A stretch of 64,000 nt of DNA from Nannochloris sp. 'desiccata' (GCA_019044685.2 JAGTXX020000006.1:496001-560000); one strand, 5' to 3'. Positions 12,707 to 23,659 are shown, counted from the stretch's first letter. Program-made: numbers and translations. Notes: generated from the sequence alone by a model not told the origin.

Positions 12707-14564
12707 TTAGTTTTGTTCTTCTGGCTGTGAGCTAGACCCCTCTTGCTGCTGCTGCTGCGGCTGATGGTGGTGGTGGTGTGTAGGAGAATGCTGCATCATC
12801 ACCATGTTACTAGGCATCAACACCCACTGCATTGGCTGAACAACTAATGGCCCAGGAGCATCCGCAGCACTGCTGTTGCCAGCAGTACCCTGCTGCTGTT
12901 GTTGAGAAGCGAATTGCATTGCCATGTGCATCCCTGAGACAGCTCCAGCAGCTCCAACTGCACCAGGGTGAGGAATGACTTGAATTCCATCGGGAAGAGA
13001 CATACCCGGTGCAACAACAATAAACTGAATTGGCTGCTGCTGTTGTTGCTGCTGCTGCTGGTGTTGTTGGATTTGTTGGGGAGCAGATGATTCTGGTTCC
13101 AATTTCGGTGTCGCGGTAGAAGATACCATTCCATATGGGAAAGAGAAAGGCATAGCAGTAGTTGATGCGAGAGACTGCGGTGGCGGCGACGGCGGTGGCG
13201 GCAGTTGTGGGCCTTGTTGTTGTTGTTGTTGTTGTTGTTGTTGCTGCTGCTGCTGCTGCTGTGTGAGGGTATTTAAAAATGGTAAATCCATTTCAAACGG
13301 ACTAGATGCCATCATCTGTTGGTAATCAAAGTCTTTCGAGTTTGTATCGATGCGAGCGAGTCGAAGCAACGTAGGAGACAGAGGCTGACCGTCAAAGCCA
13401 AGCTCCCGCTGCTGATTCATTCCAGTTTGTAAAGGGTGCGTCGTAGAAATGGTACCTAGAGGAGACGATCCAGCGTGGCCTAAATGCACCTCGCCACTTG
13501 GCAGTGCCATCGCTTCGGCAGTAGGTATCAAGCGGTTCGCTCCAATAACACCAGAGGCGGCAGTTGCTTCATAATTCATAGGCAGTTCTATGATAGGATC
13601 ATCACTAAGGAGAGCTTCTAATTCTTTAGCGAGATTGGGATCCCAGCCACTAAGATCTGCCACACCAGGGTAGCCTGCAAAGTTTCCAACTCCTCCATCT
13701 TGTGCATTCACAGCGGCAGTGGCAGGCGGGGACTTTGGCGGCCCCATCGATCCCGCAGCTGCTGCTCCTTCTAGACGCGCTTTCCTTCTATTATTATGTT
13801 TTTCTAAGGCTACTCTGCACGATTTTCGCTTGCCATCAAACTCGGTTAACGCATGGCTCAAGCCGCAGCGCTGGCAAAACCGAGACGGCACGCCATGAAC
13901 AATAAATGACTCGGATTTTAAATGCTCTGTACAAATATGGTTTCTCTGATAATAAAAACTATAGGTTGAGAGGTTGGCATGGCACCCATCAGCTTGGCAG
14001 CGATGTTTTTTGAATAAACGAGGGCGGGGCCCTCGTTTGGCTGATTTAGATGACACTCCAGTGTCCATAGATTGCTGCAAGAGAGTAAATTATCGATGGT
14101 TAAGTGAGAAAAGAGATAACTGTGTAATTTCCAGTGATCGAAATTTGTTAAACAAGCCAAAGGGAGTATCTTAACCAAATTTGTTTTCCCAGCTGCAGCC
14201 GTTCAGACTCTGCTCGGTCTTGGGAGCTTTTCTCCCGCTACGGGCACAATTGGGGGTTTATAACATAAAGAGATCGAGTCTGGGATAAGCTACTTACCAT
14301 ATGAGATGTATCGCTCGTAGCAATTGAAGCAGCAGTATGGTGCGTAATTAGATCATTTTGCCGTTGAGGGACAACATTGATGTTGGTGTTAGTGAACTGG
14401 TCGGCGTAGCTGCCGTCTTGAATAGGGCAATGAGCAACTGAAGCTGAGATCTCTCCAACACCAAGAGTGTCGAGGATACTGTGCTCTTCAGCTCCCCACA
14501 GTAGCTCTCCTTCAAAGCCAGGAAATTCAATTAAATCTGCGTTAATCTCCTTGCCAGACATCAT
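12707..14564 (-). CDS. SBP-box transcription factor, Gln-rich
   Basis: Two exons, 14564-14298 and 14074-12707, give about 544 residues. The donor is ATG/GTAAGT and the acceptor TTGCAG. The SBP domain at about residues 115-190 has the full zinc-ligand pattern C-x4-C-x16-C-x2-H then C-x2-C-x3-H-x11-C. It ends in the basic nuclear-localisation segment KHNNRRKAR. In plants and green algae such factors bind GTAC-core DNA sites. C-terminal to it are long polyglutamine runs, a Pro-rich block and His-rich stretches, typical of activation domains. The N-terminal exon encodes an acidic, Ser/Thr-rich region. The domain is known chiefly from Viridiplantae, so this gene is the main pointer to the organism. 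The target genes cannot be told. Confidence 0.92.
13214..13262. repeat. CAA/CAG trinucleotide run coding polyglutamine
   Basis: On the plus strand this reads GTT/GCT units. On the coding (minus) strand it is a run of CAG then CAA codons inside the SBP factor, giving about 16 glutamines. A second, shorter run lies near 13030-13075. Such tracts often vary in length between strains. Confidence 0.85.
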
Positions 14565-14932
14565 GTCTGAAGTGGAATTTGGAACTATGCAGCAAGGCGG
14601 ACCGCCTGGAACGGCGGTATTTATAATCCCTTTACTATATGGGAGGAAATTCCCAAGTTCTCGCAAATTCAAAGGCACTGCCAGCTAAACTTGCCTTTCC
14701 TCCGACTGGCTCAACTGAAACATCATTTTCAACGTTTCTAGATCAGCTTGTTGGATGCATGTTAGAATTTAAAGGATTCTAATAAGAGCTGCCCCCCGAG
14801 GCAGGCCAACCCTCAAAGTGCTTTGGAGGCATTTATATTTGCATTTATACCAGCATTTTCCCCCTTTTTTCCGCCCACCATTGTCTTTGAAAATTCCACG
14901 TGCTAAACTGATACACGCGCACTTCAGCAAAA
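14565..14932. promoter_or_regulatory. divergent promoter region, SBP factor and LRR gene
   Basis: The two genes start 368 bp apart on opposite strands, so their promoters must share this stretch. I see no certain TATA box or operator. It contains both 5' UTRs. Confidence 0.4.
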
Positions 14933-16228
14933 ATGTGCAGCATTGACCAAGCCGGGAAACGATTTGCGGGCAACGGCGGTGACGCTGGCGGGCCCCCGGC
15001 AACGGTAAAACCCCACATATGCACCTTTCCTGACGCAGTCCTCCTTCAAATCTTCAACCACATACCCACAAATCGCAATAAAATAGAAAATCGGCACGCG
15101 TTGCCCCTTGTTTGCAAGAGATTTTGGGACTTAATGCAGACCGACGACGCAAAATCAACGCTCTGGACGGAAATCTGCGTCAATATTCCAACCCACCCCG
15201 CCTTTCGCAAATTCCCTTTAGATAGTTTATACCGCTGGATTTTACTGTATGGGGCTAACATTACAAGTTTAACTTTAGAAATAAACGGCATAGAAGGGTG
15301 GGGCCCTGCACAAGCTTTATTAGGTTTAGTAGGTCCACGTCTCTCGTCCTTACGAGTTTATAGCGATAATGACGATGCACCGGCATTTGAACCCAAAAGT
15401 AAAGCACCTTGGCTGGCATTAACGCCAGTTCTACAGGCATTAGAGCTCGAAGGGGTTGTTGATATTTCTATCGAAAAGGCCAACTTGCCCTCGGGGTTAA
15501 CTCATCTAGCTTTAAATGGCTGCGGCCAGACTGGCTTAACTCGTATTCCAGAGACTTTATCTACCCTGTCATCACTACATAGCCTCAGTTTGCAGTTTAT
15601 GGACCCAGGAGCAGATTTAGAGGGTCTTTCGTCTTTAAAATCTCTCAAACAGTTGGATTTGTCCAGTTGCTCGTTAAGTGTCATCCCATCAGAGCTTACT
15701 GCTTTAGACCACCTTTCTTCCTTAACTTTAAATGATAACGAAGAGCTTGGCGGTAGAGAGAATGCAGCACGTGTGGCTGTACTTGCCAATTTGCCTAGGC
15801 TGGCAGTACTGGAGATGCGTGACTGTGGCTTGAAGAACGTACCAGATTCCATAACCAATCTGACTAGTTTACGTACTTTATTACTAGGATATAACGATTT
15901 CAATAGTACGGTAACTGATCGTGGTGTTATTATTCCTGATGGACCTTATCTTTCTTCTTTGGAGTTGTTGGCAATGTCGGATTGCATCTCTGAACCGGCA
16001 AATATAATTGAGGTGTTGATCAAGCCTCTCGCCGCTGCAAAGTCGTTGCAAGTTTTGAGAATCTATAGGAATTGGGGGATTGCTCTAAACACTGCAGTTG
16101 CAGCTGCTTTATTAAAAGGGAAATCTCATTTTAGAAAGTTGGAATATTCCGAAGATATGGGGGTGGAAATGGATGTACGAAAATTAAAGAAAGTATTCCC
16201 AGGGGTCACATTCAAAGTCGTGGAATAG
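14933..16228 (+). CDS. F-box-like leucine-rich repeat protein
   Basis: A single exon encodes 431 residues from an ATG preceded by AAAA. Near residues 35-70 a segment with FPDAVLLQIFNHIP, a charged loop and LPLVCKRFWDLM resembles an F-box, the motif that binds Skp1 in SCF ubiquitin ligases. From about residue 145 to 390 there are about ten leucine-rich repeats of the type LxxLxxLxLxxC/N (for example LKSLKQLDLSSCSLSVIP and LTSLRTLLLGYNDF), the usual substrate-binding part. The likely role is substrate recognition for ubiquitination; the substrate is unknown. An AATAAA lies just after the stop (near 16229) and could be the poly(A) signal. The F-box call is weaker than the LRR call. Confidence 0.75.
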   Translation: MCSIDQAGKRFAGNGGDAGGPPATVKPHICTFPDAVLLQIFNHIPTNRNKIENRHALPLVCKRFWDLMQTDDAKSTLWTEICVNIPTHPAFRKFPLDSLYRWILLYGANITSLTLEINGIEGWGPAQALLGLVGPRLSSLRVYSDNDDAPAFEPKSKAPWLALTPVLQALELEGVVDISIEKANLPSGLTHLALNGCGQTGLTRIPETLSTLSSLHSLSLQFMDPGADLEGLSSLKSLKQLDLSSCSLSVIPSELTALDHLSSLTLNDNEELGGRENAARVAVLANLPRLAVLEMRDCGLKNVPDSITNLTSLRTLLLGYNDFNSTVTDRGVIIPDGPYLSSLELLAMSDCISEPANIIEVLIKPLAAAKSLQVLRIYRNWGIALNTAVAAALLKGKSHFRKLEYSEDMGVEMDVRKLKKVFPGVTFKVVE

Positions 16229-16617
16229 AATAAATTGATGGTACAGATAGATAGGTAGTTGATGCTATTGTTGTTGTTTGTGCATTTATGTGGCATAAGA
16301 AGCTTTTGAAAGCTTAAATACGTACTTATCGATAGCTTAACAACTATATTTTTGATAAGGGAGCAGCTTCTTATTCCCCTTTTGCATACGTCTTTTCCAA
16401 TCCTTTGAAGAATTAAAATTGAATTAAATTTGTAGCAAAACATCAGATCAACAGCATAGACAAATTAACAAAGAAACATCTCTAACAGTTCGACTTTTAT
16501 ATATACCTATTCTTCGATATATATATATATATATATTTATTTATTTATTTTTGTCGGGAACAAACCAGAACACCACGACGTTTTATTTTTCCGCTCTCTC
16601 GCTTTGTTTTATTTCCT
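16229..16617. other. convergent 3' intergenic region, AT-rich
   Basis: This lies between the 3' ends of the LRR gene and SPINDLY. It holds AATAAA-like signals and the TA/TTTA microsatellite at about 16516-16553. No gene is seen. Confidence 0.55.
16516..16553. repeat. (TA)n-(TTTA)n microsatellite
   Basis: About ten TA units are followed by three to four TTTA units in the 3' intergenic space. Confidence 0.85.
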
Positions 16618-19491
16618 TCATTCCTCCACACTACCTCCCCCACCTGATCCACAGTGCCCATCTCCATTAAGCCATTTATTCCACAGGTCCCTATATGTAC
16701 TTTCCAACTGATCCACAAATCTCACAGCATCACAGAGAACTGATCGTTCCATTTTCTTCCTTAAACCCTCTCTTAATCCCACTAAAACTTCAGTATCACT
16801 ACTCAATTCCTGAGCTTTTGCCACGTATTCATCTACATTTCTTGCCACCCAATCATGTTCAAGACCTAGTGCACTGACGAGACTCGCACCTACATTGTGA
16901 GCATGGCATCGACCAGCCAACGTGAGACAAGGGACGCCCATGAACAGCGCTTCTGCTGTAGTGGTGGTACCAGCATAGGGCCAGGGGTCCAGACAGATAT
17001 CCATTAATCCATATTGAACTAAATGGTCCTTTGTAGTCACCGTTAAAGGTAGTAAATCAACACGATCCCGAGAAATTCCTTCAGATTCAAAGGCAGACCA
17101 AAACTTTTGCCGAACCACGTCGCATACAAAAGGTTTATTTTTTAAAACAAGTCTTGAAGCGGGAATCGAACGGAGAATGCGTGCCCACACAGCCAAAACT
17201 TCAGGGGTTTGCTTGGCAAGTGCGTTAAAGGAGCCAAAGGTGATGTATCCATTACGGACAGCAGGCAGAGGGGCCACAGGTGGGGCATCTTGTGCAGGGG
17301 TATAGCATAAGAAACAACCAGGAAGACGGACCAGCTGTTCAGTAAACGTTTGCGTGGTATCTAAAGGATCACAAATCGCATCTGTAAAGCGATAATCGAT
17401 AGAACGCAGGCCTGTACTGTTAGGGTAGCCAATCCAGGTAACTTGCACTGGAGCAGGGCGTCGTGCCATTGTCCCTAGCCGATTATTTGCAGTATGGCCA
17501 GTTAATTCGACTAAAATGTCAACTTTATCTGCTCTGACCGCATCAGCAAGCTCTTTTTCTGTTAGGTGAGCGACGTCCCGCCATGTCCCGCCTGCTGCGG
17601 AGACGGCAGCGGCCAAGCGGTGGGTCTTGTTGTCTGGTTTCGGGCAGACTGAATAGACAATGGTGTGGACCCGAGAAGGGTTGTGATGACGCAATGGAGC
17701 TTCAGCAAAATAGGAGACACTATGAAGGAGTAAATCTGGAGAAAGGTAGCCGACCACTAAAGGCCTTTTATTGGGGGTGGTAGTAGTAGAAACAGAAAAG
17801 GAGGTGGTGGTGGTGGTTTTACCAGCCTCCAGAATATCTTCAGGGGATGGGTGCAGAGGAGGCAGTTGAGGATGTAGCTGTTGAAATCGTTGTCCCCACG
17901 CAGCATGTGCAGCACAAACAAGCTCCTCTTCTCCATGATGGACATAGTTCAACGCCAATAATCTATTTTGACCGGAATTTCTGTTATCTGGATCGTATTC
18001 ACAGCAACGAAGATAGGAATCTACTGCAGCAACAGCATCTCCAACATCTCGCTGCAACACGCCGAGATTGTTATAAGCCTCGGCGTAGTCTGGTTTCGCC
18101 ATAATGGCAGCTTGAAGCAGATTCAGCGCTTCTGCAGCGCGGCCTTGTTGAGTATAGAGCACAGCAAGGTTGTTGAGACCCTGAGGGAAGTTTGGGCGCA
18201 CGGTCAACGCTGCCTCGTAACAAGTCAACGCTGCCTCGAGATTACCTTGTTCTCGATGCAACACACCTAAATTATTGTGAGCTTCCGCGCATCGAGGAGC
18301 TGCTACTATTGCCATTTGATACATAAATATAGCTTTATCAAGCTCTTTTGCTTCGGTATAAGCTACTCCTAGATTGTAGAGAGCTTCACCATATTTGGGG
18401 CAGAGAGCAAGCGCTCGCTCGTAAACTTTTATTCCACCAACAAGGTCTCCAGAAGTTTTTAAAGCAGTTCCCTTTTCAGTAAGAGCAGTCGCAAGGTTTA
18501 ATTTTATCATTTCTAAAGTGGGGGCTGAGATTAGCGCAGCTTCATATGCAGCGATCGCTTGATCTAATCTACCCTGGCTTTTGTAGATGACACCCATGTT
18601 GCACCAAGCTTCTGCGTAGCGTGGTTCTAATTCTACAGCTTTCTGATAGCGTTGTATAGCTTCTTCATAATCTCCATGTTCAGCAGCAGCGACGCCGAGA
18701 TTGTAGTGGGCAGCAGAGTAGGCAGGTGCAACAGCTAGCGCTTGTTTGTAATACCCTTTCCACCCAGGGCCGTTTGCTGCCTTTACTTGGGTGCCCAGAT
18801 CAGTCAATACTATAGCTAAAGCTTGAGTGATTTGTTCGTAAAGTTGAGTTGATTCAGCTTGTAACAAAACACTACTTTGCTGCTCTTGTTCTTGCTCTTG
18901 TCGAGAAGAAGAATCGCTTCCGCTGCTAGCACCCTTGTCGCTATCACTGCTAGTATCTCCTTCTATTTGCTGCTGCCTCCTGTTTCTATGCTTTCTAACA
19001 ATGCCGTGTGCTTTTTCCAAAAAATCTTTAGCTTCATGTAAAAGTCCGCTGTCTTTATGGAGCGCAGCACATCCAAGGAGAGCTCGTAAGTGAGACGGGT
19101 CGGCAGTCAGAGCACCTGCAAATGCCGCCAAGGCTTGTGCTTTATTTCCACTTGCAGCGAAACATGAGGCCTGTAGGCAAAGAACATCAGGGTCTTCAGA
19201 ACGCTTTGCAAGCACAGGACGGAGTAGTTCTAAGGCTTCTGCAGGTCTGCTATGAGAAGCAAGGTTCTCAGCCCGACGAATCTGTTGCAAGATGGCGCCA
19301 AAGCCAGTGACGCTGCTAGAGCGTGGCATTCCTGCAGCTGTGCTGTCTGATCCATTGCTACTGGAGGCGATGTTGAAATCATCATCGTTGCCTAAGGACT
19401 CAAGAGTGAGGTCGTTTAATTTTTTGCGTGGAGCAATGAATGCCTCTGGTACAATATCCAGAGGCTCCTTGTTCACTACAGCGTCCTCCAT
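16618..19491 (-). CDS. SPY: SPINDLY-type TPR glycosyltransferase (protein O-fucosyltransferase)
   Basis: A single exon encodes 957 residues. The N-terminal 500 residues or so are a TPR superhelix with about ten repeats (for example AAHYNLGVAAAEHGDYEEAI, AWCNMGVIYKSQGRLDQAI and AHNNLGVLHREQGNLEAAL). The C-terminal half is the GT41 catalytic region, with GYLSPDLLLHSVSYF, DILVELTGHTANNRLGTMA, RPAPVQVTWIGYPNSTGL, YITFGSFNALAK and DPWPYAGTTTTAEALFMGVP. These match plant SPINDLY better than SECRET AGENT. In plants, SPINDLY uses GDP-fucose to modify Ser/Thr of nuclear and cytosolic regulators such as DELLA proteins. The N terminus (EDAVVNKEPLDIVPEAF) and an acidic Ser/Gln-rich insert between early TPRs look lineage-specific. 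The gene starts 250 bp from the divergent AATF gene. The fucosyl preference is inferred from family resemblance. Confidence 0.92.
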   Translation of the reverse strand: MEDAVVNKEPLDIVPEAFIAPRKKLNDLTLESLGNDDDFNIASSSNGSDSTAAGMPRSSSVTGFGAILQQIRRAENLASHSRPAEALELLRPVLAKRSEDPDVLCLQASCFAASGNKAQALAAFAGALTADPSHLRALLGCAALHKDSGLLHEAKDFLEKAHGIVRKHRNRRQQQIEGDTSSDSDKGASSGSDSSSRQEQEQEQQSSVLLQAESTQLYEQITQALAIVLTDLGTQVKAANGPGWKGYYKQALAVAPAYSAAHYNLGVAAAEHGDYEEAIQRYQKAVELEPRYAEAWCNMGVIYKSQGRLDQAIAAYEAALISAPTLEMIKLNLATALTEKGTALKTSGDLVGGIKVYERALALCPKYGEALYNLGVAYTEAKELDKAIFMYQMAIVAAPRCAEAHNNLGVLHREQGNLEAALTCYEAALTVRPNFPQGLNNLAVLYTQQGRAAEALNLLQAAIMAKPDYAEAYNNLGVLQRDVGDAVAAVDSYLRCCEYDPDNRNSGQNRLLALNYVHHGEEELVCAAHAAWGQRFQQLHPQLPPLHPSPEDILEAGKTTTTTSFSVSTTTTPNKRPLVVGYLSPDLLLHSVSYFAEAPLRHHNPSRVHTIVYSVCPKPDNKTHRLAAAVSAAGGTWRDVAHLTEKELADAVRADKVDILVELTGHTANNRLGTMARRPAPVQVTWIGYPNSTGLRSIDYRFTDAICDPLDTTQTFTEQLVRLPGCFLCYTPAQDAPPVAPLPAVRNGYITFGSFNALAKQTPEVLAVWARILRSIPASRLVLKNKPFVCDVVRQKFWSAFESEGISRDRVDLLPLTVTTKDHLVQYGLMDICLDPWPYAGTTTTAEALFMGVPCLTLAGRCHAHNVGASLVSALGLEHDWVARNVDEYVAKAQELSSDTEVLVGLREGLRKKMERSVLCDAVRFVDQLESTYRDLWNKWLNGDGHCGSGGGGSVEE

Positions 19492-19741
19492 ACTTTACAG
19501 ATCGGAAGTGGGTCGTAGCATAATGACCTATACTAATAAAATAATAAGATATTGGGAGAGAAGGTCAAGAAGAAATATTTCCTTATTTTGAAGTTGCTCC
19601 CCTTTCAAAAAGACCGATGTCACGAATTCACAATTGCATTTTCAAAATAATTGCATAATCTGAAAATCACACACATATATACTGGCATTTAAACTGTCAA
19701 ACATAAGCATGCGTTCAATCTGCTGACAAATTTTATAAATA
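19492..19741. promoter_or_regulatory. shared divergent promoter, SPINDLY and AATF/Bfr2
   Basis: The two start codons are 250 bp apart on opposite strands. The stretch must hold both promoters and 5' UTRs. It is AT-rich; no specific element could be assigned. Confidence 0.45.
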
Positions 19742-21848
19742 ATGTCAAGAAAAACACTAGCAGAAGAGTTGGCAGAGCTCGCCAACCCAGCTCCTACGAA
19801 AGGTAGGTATTAAAAGTCGTGGAATATCTTCAGATTGCATGTCTCAAGTAATCGCCTCTCACGTCGCAACCCATGCTTCTCTTACTTTTTTTAACTTTTC
19901 TCCAATGCAGAATTCGATCCAGACGCAGATATTTTTGGCTCTGGCCCAGCATTAGAAGCTAGTGATGATGAATTACTACCCCCATCAAAACCAAAGTACG
20001 CATTGACATTATTGTTTTTCAAATATTTTTCCACACATGCCGCCGGCAACTGTTGTTTCTCACTTTTGAATTAACTAACTTTTTCACAGGGGCAAAGAGC
20101 GATCAAGGCTACGTGGTGATATCCAACTCGTAGGTAAAGAATACTCTGGTCGTAAATCCTCCCGTGCTGCCGTATTCGACCAGGATGATGACCAGGAAGG
20201 CAACAGCAGCAGCAGTGAAGAAGAAGGCGAGGAAGATGATGAAGACGAACAAGAGGAAGAAGATTCAGAGCTTGAGAATGGGAGTGCTGACGAAGTAGCA
20301 AGCAGTTCTGAAGAGGAGGAGGAAGAAAGAGAAGAAGAGGAGGAGGACAGAAATAAAGCTCGGAAAAGTAAAAAACAAAATAAACTAGCTCACAGCTTCG
20401 GTAGCGAAGGTGCTGACGCCGAAGAAGATGATGAAGCTGCAGCTTTAGAGCGTGAATACCGAGAAATGCAGCAACAAGAAGCTGATGCTATGTCAGGCTT
20501 ACAAGAGCGTGCTTCTAAAGAGCGCAAAAAGGGTCTTGCAGTTCGTGCACAGCGCTCGTTGTGGGAATCTGGTCTAGAGCTTCGAATTTTATTACAAAAA
20601 GCACTGCAAAGTGGAAATAGACTGCCTCAACCTGAAGGTCATCGTGTCGCTGTAGCGGTGGATCCTGAGCTTGAGACTGGACTCAAGGGCCTTGCTCGAG
20701 ATGCTGCTGCTGTGGTCGATGACCTGCTGGGCCTGCTGAACTCTATGGAGGAACAGCATCCTGCCATTGGAGAAGCTGCGGAAGCTGCTAGTGTAGGGAT
20801 TACTAAACGCAAACAGCCCGATAATGATGAAGAAAAACAAAAACAAGAATTAATGAGCGATAAATTATGGTCTCAACTAGATGAGTCATATCAACGATTC
20901 GTTCCCTTTAGAGATGCCGCTATTGACCGATGGCATCGTAAAACAGTCCTTGCATCAGGTTCGGCTGCCCGTGGGGGTTTGAAAGTGCTTAATCAAAGCG
21001 TTTCGAGTCAGGTGCAGTTGTTGATGAGAGATTCTCAGCGAGTCGTTGAGAGGACGAGGTTGCCAAAGAGGTTGTGTAGGTCATTGTGTAGCACAGAAGA
21101 AGATCAGGTGAGAAGAGAAATTTTGGCACGGTGGGGTGAGGGGGGCAGGGTCTTTCACCTGCTGAGAAGAAATTTGGAAATTTTGTAGAGAATTCTGGCT
21201 GTGGGTGGTATAGCTGCAAGGGGCACAGCGCTTGAAGGGGTTGAGGGTGACTTATGGGTCTTGGTGAAGAGGTGTTTGGGGAATACAGCTCAAATATATG
21301 TTTCCTTGTGAACTTATTGCTTCTTTTTTACCTTTTTTGTTCTGTAGGAGGGGTCTGCGAAAGTAGAAGGGGAGCTAGAAGGTGCAGATCAAGGAATTGT
21401 TGCTGGAGAAGAAATACGCGATCCTGAGACGTTCGACGATGGTGAATTTTATCAAACTCTCTTGAAAGAGTTCTTTGAAGGGAAACAAGAAAGTGGAGCG
21501 AATTGGTACTCGGTAAGTATGCTTGGGTTGTTTGAATTATCTCGCATCGATTTACCCAAGTGATCTGAACGAAGCTCAAATCTGCGCTTTTAATACAATA
21601 TTCGTAGCATCGCTTGCTTTCAAACCATATTTACTAATCTGATATATTCTAAATTACATTAATTTTGTCTTTTGTAGGGCCCTAAGCAGCGCAAGCTTGT
21701 AGACCGCCGTGCCTCTAAAGGCCGTAAGCTTAGATACCATATTCATGAGAAGCTAGCGAATTTCATGGCACCTGTAGAGTTGAATGCACCACAATTTGCA
21801 TCAAATATCTTTGCAAATCTATTTGGTGTGGCTGCAGGGCGCAAGTAG
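19742..21848 (+). CDS. ribosome-biogenesis factor AATF/Bfr2 (TRAUB family)
   Basis: Five exons, 19742-19802, 19911-19995, 20090-21107, 21348-21512 and 21678-21848, join in consistent phase to about 499 residues. Members of this family act in the nucleolus in early processing of the small-subunit rRNA precursor. The order of parts fits: an N-terminal EFDPDAD segment, a long acidic Glu/Ser-rich region, and the AATF leucine-zipper-containing domain (LWESGLELRILLQKAL and the later WHRKTVLASG). The C-terminal TRAUB domain follows, split between exons 4 and 5 (FDDGEFYQTLLKEF, KGRKLRYHIHEKLANFMAP, FASNIFANLFG). The last exon is the most conserved part and fixes the end. Donors are GTAGGT, GTACGC, GTGAGA and GTAAGT. 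Confidence 0.92.
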
Positions 21849-22076
21849 TACCAAAAATGTCATGTGCTAGGCAATTCCCGACTTGTCACCTCCAACCCCT
21901 TATGGATATATCCCTTATTCTTGTAAAAAGGAAATAGTAAACAACATGTTACAGTCAACCTTTATTCTTGCTTTTTATTTGAGGGGCTATTCCAAGAAAA
22001 ATAAAATTCCACAGCTTAAGAAGAGTTTCCTGGTATACTTTATTCCTCAATTCTCCAATAAGGCGTCATTGCAAAA

Positions 22077-22576
22077 CTAAGCAGTTGTCTCTTCGAGCAA
22101 GAGCTTGTGCTGAGAAGTAACAAAGGTTTTAAGATCGTCCAAAGTACGAGCACCCTTGTACTGCTCCTTAGATTCGCCTCCCTGGTATACCTTGAGAGTA
22201 GGAAAGCCCTTGATTCCAGCTTTGTCGCACACAGGACGATGCTGAGTGCAGTCCACGCTCGCAATGACAACGTCATTCTCAGATTTCAAATCAGAACCAA
22301 GCTCAGCCCAGGTAGGAGCCATCTTCTTACAGTGACCACACCAAGGGGCAAAGAATTTAATAAAGTATACCTGAAAGCAGAAAAACAAGATGACGAGATC
22401 AGCTGAAATCAGTGATTAAAATATTTAGAATCGAAAAAACGCCGCGTTCTTACCTTGCCATCGCCAACCTTTTCCTCGAAGTCAGCCTCTGTTAAGTGAA
22501 TAACATGTTCTTGGCTAGCTGTGGCACCTATGGCGAGGAGGGCCAGACCCAAGCATAGAAGAAGCTTCTTTGACAT
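22077..22576 (-). CDS. secreted/ER single-domain protein disulfide isomerase
   Basis: Two exons, 22576-22454 and 22370-22077, give 138 residues. A signal peptide is clear (KKLLLCLGLALLAIGATAS). It is followed by one thioredoxin fold with the redox site PWCGHCKKM and the cis-proline segment GIKGFPTLKVYQGG. CGHC is the active site of PDI rather than of cytosolic thioredoxins, so the job is disulfide formation or isomerisation in the secretory pathway. No KDEL-like retention signal is present: the protein ends LLEETTA. It may therefore be secreted, held by a partner or work in a downstream compartment. At 138 residues it is much shorter than multi-domain PDIs. Confidence 0.9.
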
Positions 22577-22828
22577 TTGTTTTTGAAGAAAATAGAATCT
22601 AGACAAGATCCAGCGACTGATGGAGGTTAGAGCGTGTTCTTAGGTTTATACAAGTTTCTGCAATCTTGGAGTTTAGGCGAAAAAGCGAGTTTTACCTTGT
22701 TTGTCTCTGCTGATCTGCATGCCTGCATGCTCTGCTTTCCCCAGGGCCGCCGGAGCACGCTTCTACCCCAAACAGATTTTAAACCTGATGCTCTAGCTCC
22801 GAAGTGAAACCATTAGATATCAAGTCCC

Positions 22829-23659
22829 TTAGTTCCACCCATACTGATTACACACCGTGCTTTCACTCTCTGTTTCTCTTAGAAAAGCAGGTGATACATT
22901 CTTTACAGTTCTGTCGTAAATAGTAAAACCCTTAATTTTGAAGGGGGTGGAGTATACATGTGTTTGGAAATATTTCTGCAACTGCTCTCGTATTGCCTCC
23001 TCCCTCTCCCGCTCTCTTGCCTCCTTCGCCTCTTCCTTTTCTTTATCTTCCTTGTTCTTCTTCTCCTCCTTTTCTTGTGCTGCCTTTGCCAACTTTTCCT
23101 GCTCTTGTGCCGCCGCTTCTTTCTCCCGCGCTTTTGCCGCCAGCCTCATCTCCCACCGTTTTTTTGCCTTCTCATCCCTCTCCCGAGCTCTTGTAATTCG
23201 ACGCTCTTCCCAATATTTTGCTTGCTCATCCCACTTCTTCAATTCACTTGCTGCATCTTGTTCTTGATGCCTGTGTGATAGATTTCTAGGCCATCTTTGC
23301 CACCGTTCTTGGAGTCCCTCCAACAATGCTGCTACAAATTTTGAAGTCTTCTTGATATTGATGCTGCCAGTTTGGCCAACTTGGCGCATAAAAATGGCTG
23401 TCAATTCTATGCATGTATTTGCAGTTGAGTATAACAGAACCAGCAATTTGTTGAGCAAAAGAGAAAAAAAGCGGGCGAAGCAGTCTATGCAATCCTTCCA
23501 CTGTAAATCCCGCCTTCCGAGGTAAAGACGCCCATTCTCAAGTAGAATAGCCAGAGATAAGGAAAGATATGCCCCTGCAATATCAATTTTGAGATTCGCT
23601 TGGAGTATAACTAATCCAATAATTGCCAGGACAGATTTGACTGGAATGTCTATTCCCAT
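22829..23659 (-). CDS. membrane-associated coiled-coil protein, function unknown
   Basis: I do not recognise the family. One open exon encodes 276 residues from an ATG at 23659. The first 75 residues have hydrophobic helices (VLAIIGLVILQANL, YLSLSLAILLENG and FFSLLLNKLLVLLY) that could insert in a membrane. From about residue 140 to 225 runs a highly charged Lys/Glu/Arg/Ala-rich coiled coil, followed by a short conserved-looking tail (YSTPFKIKGFTIYD). The frame remains open upstream of the ATG to an AG acceptor-like site near 23715, so one or more 5' exons may exist between 23715 and 24010. I could not join them in phase. Confidence 0.5.
   Translation of the reverse strand: MGIDIPVKSVLAIIGLVILQANLKIDIAGAYLSLSLAILLENGRLYLGRRDLQWKDCIDCFARFFSLLLNKLLVLLYSTANTCIELTAIFMRQVGQTGSINIKKTSKFVAALLEGLQERWQRWPRNLSHRHQEQDAASELKKWDEQAKYWEERRITRARERDEKAKKRWEMRLAAKAREKEAAAQEQEKLAKAAQEKEEKKNKEDKEKEEAKEAREREREEAIREQLQKYFQTHVYSTPFKIKGFTIYDRTVKNVSPAFLRETESESTVCNQYGWN

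Noticed and set aside
22938..23278. Three overlapping open frames on the plus strand opposite the coiled-coil gene
   Set aside because: They are low-complexity Ser/Leu/Cys antisense images of the Lys/Glu-rich coiled coil.
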